A DNA stretch of 64,000 bases from Lachnospiraceae bacterium AB2028. GTDB lineage: Bacteria > Bacillota > Clostridia > Lachnospirales > Lachnospiraceae. Shown here in pieces: positions 55,062 to 62,608 of the stretch. Positions within the stretch are counted from its first letter, which is position 1. Each line of letters starts with the position of its first letter. Made by a program: the position numbers and the translations under genes. The notes beneath the pieces are model-generated. The model searched no databases. It was not told where the DNA came from and saw only the letters and a program-made list of their open reading frames with translations. The stretch covers positions 1 to 64,000 of the forward strand of contig JHYJ01000016.1 of NCBI GenBank assembly GCA_000621425.1, read 5' to 3'.

Positions 55062-55793
55062 TTATTTGTCCATCTTTACGGCCGTTTCAAGCGCGATTTT
55101 CATCATCTGGTCAAATGTAGTCTGTCTTTCCATGGCATTCAGAGCCTCTCCCGTAAGGATATGGTCTGATATGGTAAACATTCCCAGCGCCTTCTTGCCT
55201 GCCTTTGCGGCATTGAAATAAAGTGCTGCCGTTTCCATCTCTATGCAAAGGATTCCCATCTTTATCCACTTGTCATTGGCATCATCCTGAGCATCATAGA
55301 AGGTATCCGATGAAAGCACATTTCCTACCATATACTTTGCACATTCTGCATCTGCCGCATCAACTGCTGTCTTAAGCAGCTCATAGTCTGCGATAGGTGC
55401 CATTGTTCCCGGCAGTTCGAACTGCCTTGCATAATTTGAATTTGTAGACGCCCCCATAGCAAACACGATGTCCCTGACCTTAAGGGCATTGCTTATAGCT
55501 CCGGCAGAACCGATACGGATTATATTCTCCACTCCGAAAAAATTGTACAGCTCATAGCTGTAAATTCCTATGGACGGCATGCCCATTCCACTGGCCATGA
55601 CGCTCACTTTGTGTCCTTTGTATGTTCCGGTATACCCCTGCACACCACGAACATTATTTATAAGTTTCGCGTCCTCAATATATGTCTCTGCTATGTACTT
55701 TGACCTGAGGGGATCTCCCGGCATCAGGACAGTCTTTGCAAAATCCTCCGGTGTCGCATCAATATGCGGTGTGGGATACGGCTTATCTGACAT
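55062..55793 (-). CDS. deoD: Purine nucleoside phosphorylase, DeoD type
   Basis: A 243-residue hexameric-type phosphorylase that releases purine bases from (deoxy)nucleosides with phosphate. Motifs: TPHIDATPEDFAKTVLMPGDPLRSKYIAE (phosphate-binding Gly and Arg; positions about 7-35), GTYKGHKVSVMASGMGMPSIGIYSYEL, IIRIGSAGAI, and the nucleoside site MGILCIEMETAALYF with TISDHILTGE carrying the catalytic Asp. AGGAGG precedes the ATG by several bases. It lies 38 bases after the anti-sigma-like gene. Length and motifs are standard. Confidence 0.95.
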   Translation of the reverse strand: MSDKPYPTPHIDATPEDFAKTVLMPGDPLRSKYIAETYIEDAKLINNVRGVQGYTGTYKGHKVSVMASGMGMPSIGIYSYELYNFFGVENIIRIGSAGAISNALKVRDIVFAMGASTNSNYARQFELPGTMAPIADYELLKTAVDAADAECAKYMVGNVLSSDTFYDAQDDANDKWIKMGILCIEMETAALYFNAAKAGKKALGMFTISDHILTGEALNAMERQTTFDQMMKIALETAVKMDK

Positions 55794-55831
55794 AATGGTC
55801 CTCCTTTTTTTACCCGCCTTACGGCTGCCTC

Positions 55832-57067
55832 TTACTTACTCTTTCTTGAATAGTATATCACTTTTCCGTCCAGGTCGATGATACTACTGTAAGTATAACC
55901 GTTTGCGGTAAATTCTACAAACCATACTTTTTTATCCATATCGCCCATGCCTGAAAGTATAGGACTTACGTATGTCTTTTTATATGATGAGGAACTGCTT
56001 TCTTTTTTCTCAGCAGAATTCTCAGAAGTACTATTCCGGCCTTCATCATCAGCTAAAGCATCATCATTTTCTCCTGAACTTTCGGAATTCTTCTTATCCG
56101 GATCTTCATCTTCCTGATCGACGTTCTTATCGTCGTGCTTTCCGTCTGATGTTTCATCCGTTTTAGCAGATTCATCAGATTTTTTTTCATCTGTTTTTTC
56201 TGCTGTTTCGGTATTGTCATCCTTATCTAATGATGATGCCTCTGTGTTCAGCTCAGTTCCAAATATAAGATCTCCGAGGGTATAAAATCCTGTCTTTGTC
56301 ACTGTTGCATTTTCAGCCTTTATCCCTGCATCCGCAAGTGCGATAGTCACTGCAGCTTTCTTTCCGTCATCATCATCAGCAGCCAATGCCGCTATTGTTG
56401 CACTGTCGACGGAAACACTGCTATCTGCAGTCTTTTCATTAGTAACATCTGATGCCTTCTCCGTAGCAGAGGATGTACCAGTATTTTCTTCCGTTGTTGT
56501 TTCCACACTCTTTCCAGTGGTATCTGCTGATACACTTGAAGTTTCATGATTCTCAGGCTCCGTTGCATCAGGAGCGGTCTCCGTGACCACTATATCCGTC
56601 ACTTCTCCCCCAAGGCAGCCGTTCTGATACATGGCTCCCACAATGGCATTTACTGCCACATCAGAAGGGGTTCCGGTAAGATCTAAACTGTTAATGATTT
56701 CTGCCGTATCCGCATCTAAAGTCTTTACGGTAACTACCTGACCCACTGCATTTACATCTAAGGCCACGCTGTTTTCCAGGTCCAGAGTAAGGGTTCTTGC
56801 AACAGTCATTTCCTCTTTCTTTGTCCGGTTGCCTTGCTCAATGATCATTATGCCGTTTACTATAAGCAGCACAGCTGCCACTGCTGCCAACACACCGGTA
56901 TAAATGATGCTGTTATTCCTGAAACGTTTTTTCTTTCCCATATGCAGGGGAACAACTCCGTCCGCATCCGTAGCCTTATTTAATCTTTTTTTGATATCAT
57001 CCAACCTGTCAGGGGCTGCATGTTCAAAAGATCTCTTTATTTTTCTTTCTGTTTCTTTTCTATTCAT
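55832..57067 (-). CDS. RsgI-like anti-sigma factor, membrane-anchored
   Basis: A 411-residue protein that probably holds the co-encoded sigma factor at the membrane. The cytoplasmic start (MNRKETERKIKRSFEHAAPD) is short and helical, the transmembrane helix is at about 52-75, and the outer part begins with an RsgI-type module: TLDLENSVALDVNAVGQVV, then LDLTGTPSDVAVNAIVGAM. A long Ser/Thr/Glu/Asp low-complexity region (about 180-370) is followed by a PepSY-like end (VWFVEFTANGYTYSSIIDL). The chosen start has GAGAGGAAAG upstream and overlaps the sigma gene by eight bases. A start fifteen codons upstream is possible. Confidence 0.82.
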   Translation of the reverse strand: MNRKETERKIKRSFEHAAPDRLDDIKKRLNKATDADGVVPLHMGKKKRFRNNSIIYTGVLAAVAAVLLIVNGIMIIEQGNRTKKEEMTVARTLTLDLENSVALDVNAVGQVVTVKTLDADTAEIINSLDLTGTPSDVAVNAIVGAMYQNGCLGGEVTDIVVTETAPDATEPENHETSSVSADTTGKSVETTTEENTGTSSATEKASDVTNEKTADSSVSVDSATIAALAADDDDGKKAAVTIALADAGIKAENATVTKTGFYTLGDLIFGTELNTEASSLDKDDNTETAEKTDEKKSDESAKTDETSDGKHDDKNVDQEDEDPDKKNSESSGENDDALADDEGRNSTSENSAEKKESSSSSYKKTYVSPILSGMGDMDKKVWFVEFTANGYTYSSIIDLDGKVIYYSRKSK

Positions 57068-57683
57068 GGGTCTTTCCTCTCCGGTCTGACTTTGCCTGAA
57101 CTGATTCTTCATCTATGATCTTTGCAAGTTTCTTTATCGCTCTGTTGTACTTTGAAAGCACCGTTGCTAACGGCATGTCCATCATCTCCGCTATCTCCCT
57201 GTGCTTAAGCCCTGCCACCGCATGCAGCACGACTATCTGGGATTCTTCCTTGCTGACCTTGTCCAGCGCCGCCTTTAATACCATCCTGTCCTCGCTGCGG
57301 AACTCGGAATTTTCATCCGCTATGGCATCCCATTCGTAGTCCGGAATGTCCGCTATCCTTTTCTGGGATCTGATCCGCATCAACGAAAGATTTCTTGCTA
57401 TGGTCAGGATCCAGGCCATCGGTTTTCCCTGGGCCTGGTACTGGGATGCATTTAAGCAAACCTTTACGTAAGTATCCTGCATAACATCTTCCGCATCCTC
57501 AGGGTTCTTCAGTATCGAAAGTATAAAACCGTAAACACTGCCCTTGGTCAGCTCGTATATATCGTCCAGCGACTGGCTCTTTCCCTTTGCAAGGCGCTTA
57601 AGTGCCCTTTCCAGCCGCTTGTCCCTTTCTTTTACATCCTCCGACGCGGTTATGCTCCCCACATCGGCCGTCATAAAAAACAT
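57060..57683 (-). CDS. ECF-type RNA polymerase sigma factor
   Basis: A 207-residue sigma-70-family factor with only regions 2 and 4. Region 2: SLDDIYELTKGSVYGFILSI, NPEDAEDVMQDTYVKVCLNA, then GKPMAWILTIARNLSLMRIR. Region 4: LDKVSKEESQIVVLHAVAGL, KHREIAEMMDMPLATVLSKYNRAIKKL, the helix-turn-helix for the -35 element. There is an extra 35 charged residues at the start. The first ATG is kept, because GGAAGGAG lies about twelve bases before it. Overlap with the RsgI-like gene implies a sigma/anti-sigma pair responding to an envelope signal. Confidence 0.92.
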   Translation of the reverse strand: MFFMTADVGSITASEDVKERDKRLERALKRLAKGKSQSLDDIYELTKGSVYGFILSILKNPEDAEDVMQDTYVKVCLNASQYQAQGKPMAWILTIARNLSLMRIRSQKRIADIPDYEWDAIADENSEFRSEDRMVLKAALDKVSKEESQIVVLHAVAGLKHREIAEMMDMPLATVLSKYNRAIKKLAKIIDEESVQAKSDRRGKTHE

Positions 57684-57773
57684 GTCTTTTAAAATCTCCT
57701 TCCGGTCTATTTATGTAATGCTATAGATATCGGTTTTATTTCATAAAATTTTTTTTTGTAAAACTGCACAGAT

Positions 57774-57824
57774 ATTATACTCTATTCTCCCCCACACCGA
57801 TAACTCACCTTCCGACAGGAGTTA
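57774..57824 (-). promoter_or_regulatory. Promoter region of the sigma/anti-sigma operon
   Basis: On the minus strand TATAAT (57774-57779) lies about 90 bases before the sigma start, with no good -35 box. An inverted repeat TAACTC (57801-57806) and GAGTTA (57819-57824) sits at the -35 position and upstream, and may be a binding site. The remainder of the gap from 57684 to 57977 holds only A/T-rich leader and the next terminator. Confidence 0.4.
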
Positions 57825-57867
57825 CCGATGATTTAGGTTTTCACAAAAAACAATTAAACGAGAAAGA

Positions 57868-57903
57868 ATCCCGGCCATATCCCCATAGGATCCTGACCGG
57901 GAT
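57868..57903 (-). terminator. Hairpin downstream of the cytidylate kinase-like gene
   Basis: ATCCCGG (57868-57874) pairs with CCGGGAT (57897-57903), with TATCC/GGAT inside; on the minus strand it is followed by TCTTTCTCGTTT. It lies about 75 bases after the stop codon. Confidence 0.5.
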
Positions 57904-57977
57904 CAAATCATTCTCATTATTCTGTCATCAAAATATACATCCGCCGCTAAAAGTTCCTAAACCTGATGCCCGTCAGA

Positions 57978-58577
57978 TCACTCTATACTTTCCTTGATCA
58001 GTTCTACAGACTTGTCAATACCAAGCTTACCGGTATTTATACTCAGGTCATAGAAACGTCCATCGCCCCACTCGTGATTTGAGTAGTAGTTGTAATAGGC
58101 AGCCCTATCCTTGTCGCTCCTAAGGCACATTCCTTCAGCCTCCTTTTTAGAAACGCCGTGCTTTGCTGCCGTGCGCTCCACCCTGGATTTCATGTCTGCA
58201 TGGACAAATACATTCAGAAGATCCGGCATCTCGGAAAGAACATAATCAGCGCAGCGCCCTATGAATATACCAGGTCCCTCAGCAGCGAAACGCCTCATAG
58301 CATCAAACTGTGCCAGATACAGCTCCAGGGTCAATGGTTTCTGGAAACCTCCGCCGTAATAATTCATCCCCATAGCTACTGCAAACAGAAATGAGTTCGT
58401 GGGCTTTTCATCATTTTTCTCAAACAGTTCCTTGGTAAAACCGCTGTTCCTGGCAGCCTCTTCCAGTATCTCCCTGTCATAAAAAGGGATGCCCAGCTCC
58501 TCTGAAAGCCTTATGCCGATCTCCCTGCCGCCGCTGCCAAGCTCCCTTCCTATGGTAATTATCTGATGTTCCTTCAT
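57978..58577 (-). CDS. Cytidylate kinase-like protein
   Basis: A 199-residue P-loop kinase of the cytidylate kinase-like group. ATP site: IITIGRELGSGGREIGIRL, the variant G-R-E-x-G-S-G-G-R form found in this group. It also has FYDREILEEAARNSG, the substrate region RFAAEGPGIFIGRCADYVL, VFVHADMKSRVERTAAKHG and an Arg-rich lid with SDKDRAAYYNYYS. Related proteins are common in Clostridia, and their true substrate is often not tested. The start MKEHQII is chosen for the AAGGGGG ribosome site; the longer frame upstream is poor. It is monocistronic. Confidence 0.85.
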   Translation of the reverse strand: MKEHQIITIGRELGSGGREIGIRLSEELGIPFYDREILEEAARNSGFTKELFEKNDEKPTNSFLFAVAMGMNYYGGGFQKPLTLELYLAQFDAMRRFAAEGPGIFIGRCADYVLSEMPDLLNVFVHADMKSRVERTAAKHGVSKKEAEGMCLRSDKDRAAYYNYYSNHEWGDGRFYDLSINTGKLGIDKSVELIKESIE

Positions 58578-58701
58578 AATGCCGCCCCCTTTCCGTATCC
58601 CTGCACACGCCATATCCGGACTGTCCGGATTCCCCATGCTCCATAACGGATAACAGCTTTATCTGTTATTTATATTATACAACATTTATATTCCGAAATT
58701 C

Positions 58702-58734
58702 AAAAAGCCCCCCATGCATTCGCACAGGAGGCTC
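58702..58734 (-). terminator. Intrinsic terminator of cheY
   Basis: On the minus strand AGCCTCC (58727-58733) pairs with GGGGGCT in the 58706-58713 run and is followed by TTTTTG. It lies about 30 bases after the cheY stop. Confidence 0.8.
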
Positions 58735-58760
58735 ATTTTTTCATTACTTTTTTTTAGCGA

Positions 58761-59120
58761 TTAGCCTACTACCTTCTTAACAGCCTCGATAACACGGTCT
58801 GCCTGGAAAGGCTTAACTATGAAATCCCTTGCTCCGGACTGGATAGCCTCGATAACCATTGCCTGCTGACCCATAGCAGAACACATGATAACCTTTGCAT
58901 TTCCGTCACCCGCCTTAATTTCCTTAAGAGCCTGAATGCCATCCTTTTCAGGCATCGTAATATCCATCAGCACAAGATCAGGCTTAAGCTCGGAATACTT
59001 GCTTACTGCAATGCTTCCGTTCTCTGCCTCGCCTGCTACTTCGTAACCATTCTTTGTAAGTATATCCTTGATCATCATCCGCATGAATGCGGCATCATCA
59101 ACAACAAGTATCTTTGCCAT
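58761..59120 (-). CDS. cheY: CheY-like single-domain response regulator
   Basis: A 119-residue receiver-only protein, most like Firmicutes CheY, which when phosphorylated binds the flagellar motor switch. Residues: the acidic pair in ILVVDDAAFMRMM, phosphoacceptor Asp in DLVLMDITMPEKDG, Thr/Ser position in VIMCSAMGQQ, and Lys in FIVKPFQADRVIEAV. It is encoded apart from any other chemotaxis gene, with its own promoter (TAGACA/TATCAT) and terminator, which is usual for cheY in some Lachnospiraceae. GTGAGGAG precedes the ATG. Confidence 0.9.
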   Translation of the reverse strand: MAKILVVDDAAFMRMMIKDILTKNGYEVAGEAENGSIAVSKYSELKPDLVLMDITMPEKDGIQALKEIKAGDGNAKVIMCSAMGQQAMVIEAIQSGARDFIVKPFQADRVIEAVKKVVG

Positions 59121-59172
59121 TTACTATACTCCTCACAAAAATTATTGCCTGCTGTCTTTCAACAACATTTAA

Positions 59173-59201
59173 ATGATACACCAAATAACTGCTTTTGTCT
59201 A
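59173..59201 (-). promoter_or_regulatory. Promoter of cheY
   Basis: On the minus strand TAGACA (59196-59201), 17 bases, TATCAT (59173-59178), about 45 bases before the ATG. It is divergent from the amidohydrolase promoter. Confidence 0.6.
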
Positions 59202-59242
59202 TTGAAAATTTTTTTTCAAAACTATCCGTTACATATATTACC

Positions 59243-59287
59243 ACACTTATCACAAAGTGTCAAAATCATTATTTTTAGTGTTATAAT
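59243..59287 (+). promoter_or_regulatory. Promoter and possible operator of the amidohydrolase gene
   Basis: TGTCAA (59258-59263), 18 bases, TATAAT (59282-59287). A perfect inverted repeat, ACACTT at 59243-59248 and AAGTGT at 59255-59260, overlaps the -35 box and could be a repressor or activator site. Confidence 0.55.
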
Positions 59288-59334
59288 GTCCTTGCAGTAA
59301 CAGTATTCATAACAAAGAACAGGAGGAGTTCGCA

Positions 59335-60624
59335 TTGAACATAAAGATTGAAAAGATACTTACCGCCCTGCCGGACGGGGACGGCGTGACATTAAAGCCG
59401 GAAACAGATGTTTATGTCTGCGGAGATAAGATTGCATCCATAGATAAAGCCCCTGAAGGCTTTGTTCCTGACAAAACCATCGATGGCAGCGACAGGCTGC
59501 TTATCCCGGGGCTCATAAACGCCCATACCCATTCCTACATGGCTTTCATGCGGAATGTGGCAGACGACCTTTCATTCGAGGACTGGCTCTTCGGCCGTGT
59601 AAGCAAGATAGAAGATCAAATGACCGACGAGGAGGCCTACTGGGGTGCATGCCTTGCCATCATAGAAATGATGAAGTCCGGAACAACCTGCTTTAACGAT
59701 ATGCAGATGAACATCATGCAGACCACTAATGCCGTAAAGGAATCCGGCATGCGTGCCGTGATATGCAGGGGCCTTGTAGGAAACGGCAATGATGAGGCCG
59801 GCCGTTCAAGACTTGACCAGGCATACCGTGAGCGTGATGCCTTCAAGGACTGCGACAGGCTGACATTCCGCCTTGGTCCTCATGCCCCCTACACATGTGA
59901 TGAAGAGTTCTTAAAGACCGTTGCAAAAGAGGCCGCCGAACAGAACATGGGCATCCATATGCACCTGTCGGAAAGCGTCAACGAAATAGAAAACTGCAGA
60001 AAGACCTACGGTTGCAGCCCTATTGAGCTGGCAGAACGTACCGGCCTTTTCGAACATCCCTTTATCGCTGCTCACTGCGTGCAGATCGATGAAAAGGACA
60101 TGGATATAATGGCAAAGCACAATGTAAGCGTCGTTACCAACCCTGCCAGCAACATGAAGCTTGGCAACGGCTTTGCACCCGTTCCGGAAATGATGGAAAA
60201 AGGCATTAATGTCTGCATCGGTACAGATGGCGCAGCAAGCAACAACTCCCTGAACCTTATCCATGAAATGAGCCTGGTTACCCTCATCCACAAGGGCACT
60301 CACCGTTCTCCCCTTTCTGTAAGTGCAACAGACGCATTTAAGTTCGCAACTATAAACGGCGCAAAGGGACTCGGGCTTGAAAAAGAGATCGGCTCAATTG
60401 AAGTTGGAAAGAAGGCTGACCTTGCCATCCTTAATATGAAAACTGCCTCCATGTGGCCGACTAACAACGCCCTGGCTGCCCTTTCCTATTCCGCTAACGG
60501 TTCAGAAGTGGAAACCGTAATAATTAACGGTGAGATAACAATGGAAGACAGAAAAATACTCACCATGGACGAAGAAAAGATCTTTGCAGAAAATGAAAAG
60601 ACCATGAAGAGGATCTGCGGATAA
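59335..60624 (+). CDS. Amidohydrolase, MtaD/SAH-deaminase-like
   Basis: A 429-residue metal-dependent deaminase of the TrzA/AtzA/MtaD group, probably deaminating S-adenosylhomocysteine, methylthioadenosine or related adenosines. Metal and active-site motifs: LIPGLINAHTHSYMAFMRN (HxH), FRLGPHAPYTCDEEF, MGIHMHLSES (HxH), FIAAHCVQID (H) and NVCIGTDGAASNNSL (catalytic Asp). It begins at TTG eight bases after AGGAGG. It converges on sahH, sharing a bidirectional terminator, which supports a link to SAH turnover. The specific substrate cannot be read from sequence. Confidence 0.9.
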   Translation: MNIKIEKILTALPDGDGVTLKPETDVYVCGDKIASIDKAPEGFVPDKTIDGSDRLLIPGLINAHTHSYMAFMRNVADDLSFEDWLFGRVSKIEDQMTDEEAYWGACLAIIEMMKSGTTCFNDMQMNIMQTTNAVKESGMRAVICRGLVGNGNDEAGRSRLDQAYRERDAFKDCDRLTFRLGPHAPYTCDEEFLKTVAKEAAEQNMGIHMHLSESVNEIENCRKTYGCSPIELAERTGLFEHPFIAAHCVQIDEKDMDIMAKHNVSVVTNPASNMKLGNGFAPVPEMMEKGINVCIGTDGAASNNSLNLIHEMSLVTLIHKGTHRSPLSVSATDAFKFATINGAKGLGLEKEIGSIEVGKKADLAILNMKTASMWPTNNALAALSYSANGSEVETVIINGEITMEDRKILTMDEEKIFAENEKTMKRICG

Positions 60625-60646
60625 AAAAACGAAACCAACAGAAAGA

Positions 60647-60674
60647 AGGCTGCCCCGATATATCGGGACAGCCT
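60647..60674. terminator. Bidirectional terminator between the amidohydrolase gene and sahH
   Basis: AAGGCTGCCCCGATA faces TATCGGGACAGCCTT, a 15-bp stem with one C-A mismatch, followed by TTTTTTA on the plus strand and preceded by an A-rich stretch for the other direction. Confidence 0.85.
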
Positions 60675-60695
60675 TTTTTATACTTATCAATCTTT

Positions 60696-61943
60696 TTATA
60701 CAGAAGATGAGTTCAGGTATTTCTCCTGCTCCGGCGTGAGTACATCGATTTCCTTTCCAAGGAAGGCCAGTTTCTTTACCGCAACTTCCCTGTCAACCTC
60801 TTCCGGAACATCTATAAGCTTTTCCTTAAGCTCTGAGCCATGCTCAACGAGATACTTGGCTGACAGAGCCTGAATTGCAAAACTCATATCCATTATCTCT
60901 GCAGGATGTCCGTCACCGCAGGCAAGATTTACCAGCCTTCCCTCACCTAATACAGCAAGGGTATTTCCGTTTGAAAGCTTGTATCCGATTATGTTGTTCC
61001 TAAGTTCATGTGACTCAACAGCCATCTTGCGAAGGCCTGCCATATCTATCTCACAATCAAAATGTCCTGCGTTGCAGAGGATAGCACCATCCTTCATCTC
61101 CATGAAATCCTCAGCATCTATGACTTTATCGCAGCCTGTAACGGTTACGAAGAAATCGCCCTTTGCCGCAGCCTGCTTCATAGGCATCACTTCAAATCCG
61201 TCCATGACAGCCTCGATAGCCTTTACCGGATCTATCTCGGTAACGATAACCTTTGCGCCGAGCCCCTTTGCCCTCATGGCAACGCCCTTGCCGCACCAGC
61301 CGTAGCCCGCAACAACAACAGTCTTGCCTGCAACGATAAGGTTAGTTGTACGGTTTATGCCGTCCCATACAGACTGGCCCGTACCGTACCTGTTATCAAA
61401 GAAGTGTTTGCACTGTGCATTGTTTACCTTGACCATAGGGAACTGCAGCTTACCCTCACGGTTCATTGCCTCCAGCCTTATGATTCCTGTGGTAGTCTCC
61501 TCGCATCCGCCGATCACACCGGGGATCAGATCCTTGAATTCGGTATGCATCATATTTACCAGATCACCGCCGTCATCGATTATGATGTTAGGGCCGATCT
61601 CAAGTACTGCCCTGATATGTGCGTTGTATTCTTCCTCTGTGCTGCCATGCCATGCATGAACCTCAAGACCGTCTGCCACAAGAGCTGCAGCAACATCATC
61701 CTGAGTTGAAAGTGGGTTTGATCCGGTGACATACATATCGGCTCCGCCGGCCTTAAGCACTTTGCAGAGATATGCTGTCTTTGCCTCCAGATGTACTGAC
61801 AGGGCAACCTTTTTTCCTTCAAAGGGTTTTGTCTTTGAAAAATCCTCCTCAAGGGTCCTGAGCAGGTCGCAGTGGTTCTTTACCCACTCTATCTTCATAG
61901 CGCCTGACGGTGCCAGGTTAATGTCTCTGATCTCGCTTGCCAT
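60696..61943 (-). CDS. ahcY: Adenosylhomocysteinase
   Basis: A 415-residue NAD-dependent enzyme that splits S-adenosylhomocysteine into adenosine and homocysteine, removing the inhibitor of methyltransferases and feeding MetH. Motifs: ALSVHLEAKTAYLCKVLKAG, GSNPLSTQDDVAAAL, NIIIDDGGDLVNMMH, VNNAQCKHFFDNRYGTGQSV (substrate Lys/Asp/Asn-Cys region), and the NAD loop VVAGYGWCGKGVAMRAKGLGA. The start MASEIRD is chosen because AAGGAGG lies five bases before it. The protein ends QEKYLNSSSV and is of the short form, lacking the KPKYYRY tail of the mammalian type. Confidence 0.93.
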   Translation of the reverse strand: MASEIRDINLAPSGAMKIEWVKNHCDLLRTLEEDFSKTKPFEGKKVALSVHLEAKTAYLCKVLKAGGADMYVTGSNPLSTQDDVAAALVADGLEVHAWHGSTEEEYNAHIRAVLEIGPNIIIDDGGDLVNMMHTEFKDLIPGVIGGCEETTTGIIRLEAMNREGKLQFPMVKVNNAQCKHFFDNRYGTGQSVWDGINRTTNLIVAGKTVVVAGYGWCGKGVAMRAKGLGAKVIVTEIDPVKAIEAVMDGFEVMPMKQAAAKGDFFVTVTGCDKVIDAEDFMEMKDGAILCNAGHFDCEIDMAGLRKMAVESHELRNNIIGYKLSNGNTLAVLGEGRLVNLACGDGHPAEIMDMSFAIQALSAKYLVEHGSELKEKLIDVPEEVDREVAVKKLAFLGKEIDVLTPEQEKYLNSSSV

Positions 61944-62003
61944 ATCTTCCTCCTTATGATGCATTTATATGAAACACGATTTGTTGTAGATACAAACAGA
62001 GTT

Positions 62004-62053
62004 AGTATAAACTATCTGACTTTTTTTATCAAGGATGGGTGCACTGGTCCTTG
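62004..62053 (-). promoter_or_regulatory. Promoter and inverted repeat upstream of ahcY
   Basis: On the minus strand TTGATA (62027-62032), 17 bases, TATACT (62004-62009), a near-consensus promoter about 60 bases before the start. Directly upstream and touching the -35 box is an inverted repeat, CAAGGA (62030-62035) with TCCTTG (62048-62053), a candidate operator. No SAH or SAM riboswitch was recognised in the short leader. Confidence 0.6.
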
Positions 62054-62084
62054 TCAGCAGCCAGCCAAATAAGATTCTACGCAA

Positions 62085-62111
62085 AGAACCACGGCAATTC
62101 ACCGTGGTTCT
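62085..62111 (-). terminator. Perfect hairpin downstream of the 65-residue gene
   Basis: AGAACCACGG (62085-62094) pairs perfectly with CCGTGGTTCT (62102-62111) around a seven-base loop. On the minus strand only a short TTT-like stretch follows, so termination strength is uncertain. Confidence 0.6.
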
Positions 62112-62174
62112 GATATTATGTGCGTATTTTTATATCCTGCTTTCGTGCCATACGGCACCGGCCTGTTTCACTAC

Positions 62175-62372
62175 TTATGAAACAGATATTGTCTCTACCT
62201 TGAATGCGTCACTGCTCTTTACAGTCTGCTTGTCAATCTTGGCCCTGGCATCCTCCTCGGACTTTGCCTGGATAGCCTGCGAAATATCCGAAGTAAGATA
62301 AAAGCCTCTTAAAAACTTCTCTGCAAGATACTCACCTGAAACCATATCAATGATAATAAACTTTTCCTTCAT
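62175..62372 (-). CDS. Small conserved-looking protein of unknown function
   Basis: A 65-residue protein (MKEKFIIIDMVSGEYLAEKF at the start; a helix SEEDARAKIDKQ in the middle; end FKVETISVS). Its beta-strand start and alpha/beta pattern suggest a small folded domain, but I do not recognise it. The chosen start has GAGG eight bases upstream; the reading twenty codons longer has an unlikely composition. It has its own promoter (TTGCAT/TATAAT) divergent from the sensor kinase gene, and a hairpin 3' of its stop. Confidence 0.6.
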   Translation of the reverse strand: MKEKFIIIDMVSGEYLAEKFLRGFYLTSDISQAIQAKSEEDARAKIDKQTVKSSDAFKVETISVS

Positions 62373-62443
62373 AACTGCAACCTCGTACGATGACTCCCTC
62401 TCTCTGCCACAGTAAGAAATGCTGTTCTGCAAATTTCGTGAAT

Positions 62444-62472
62444 ATTATACCACTATAAATCCGATTATGCAA
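62444..62472 (-). promoter_or_regulatory. Promoter of the 65-residue gene
   Basis: On the minus strand TTGCAT (62467-62472), 17 bases, TATAAT (62444-62449). Confidence 0.6.
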
Positions 62473-62517
62473 CAAATGGAAAAAAGTTCTGTAAACCTAC
62501 CTATATACTGTATATGC

Positions 62518-62545
62518 TTGCTACAAAACAGCGCTTTGTGATAAT
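62518..62545 (+). promoter_or_regulatory. Promoter of the sensor kinase gene
   Basis: TTGCTA (62518-62523), 16 bases, GATAAT (62540-62545), preceded by a TG; about 60 bases before the ATG. ACAAA...TTTGT form a short inverted repeat across the spacer. Confidence 0.5.
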
Positions 62546-62608
62546 ATTACAGTGTTGGGGGATAGGTGTTCTTTTCCCAGAATTCATACTAATTGAGCGG
62601 AGGGGCAC

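Noticed and set aside
57978-58637. Longer start for the cytidylate kinase-like gene
   Set aside because: The extra twenty residues carry no family similarity and lie upstream of a good AAGGGGG ribosome site that serves the internal ATG.
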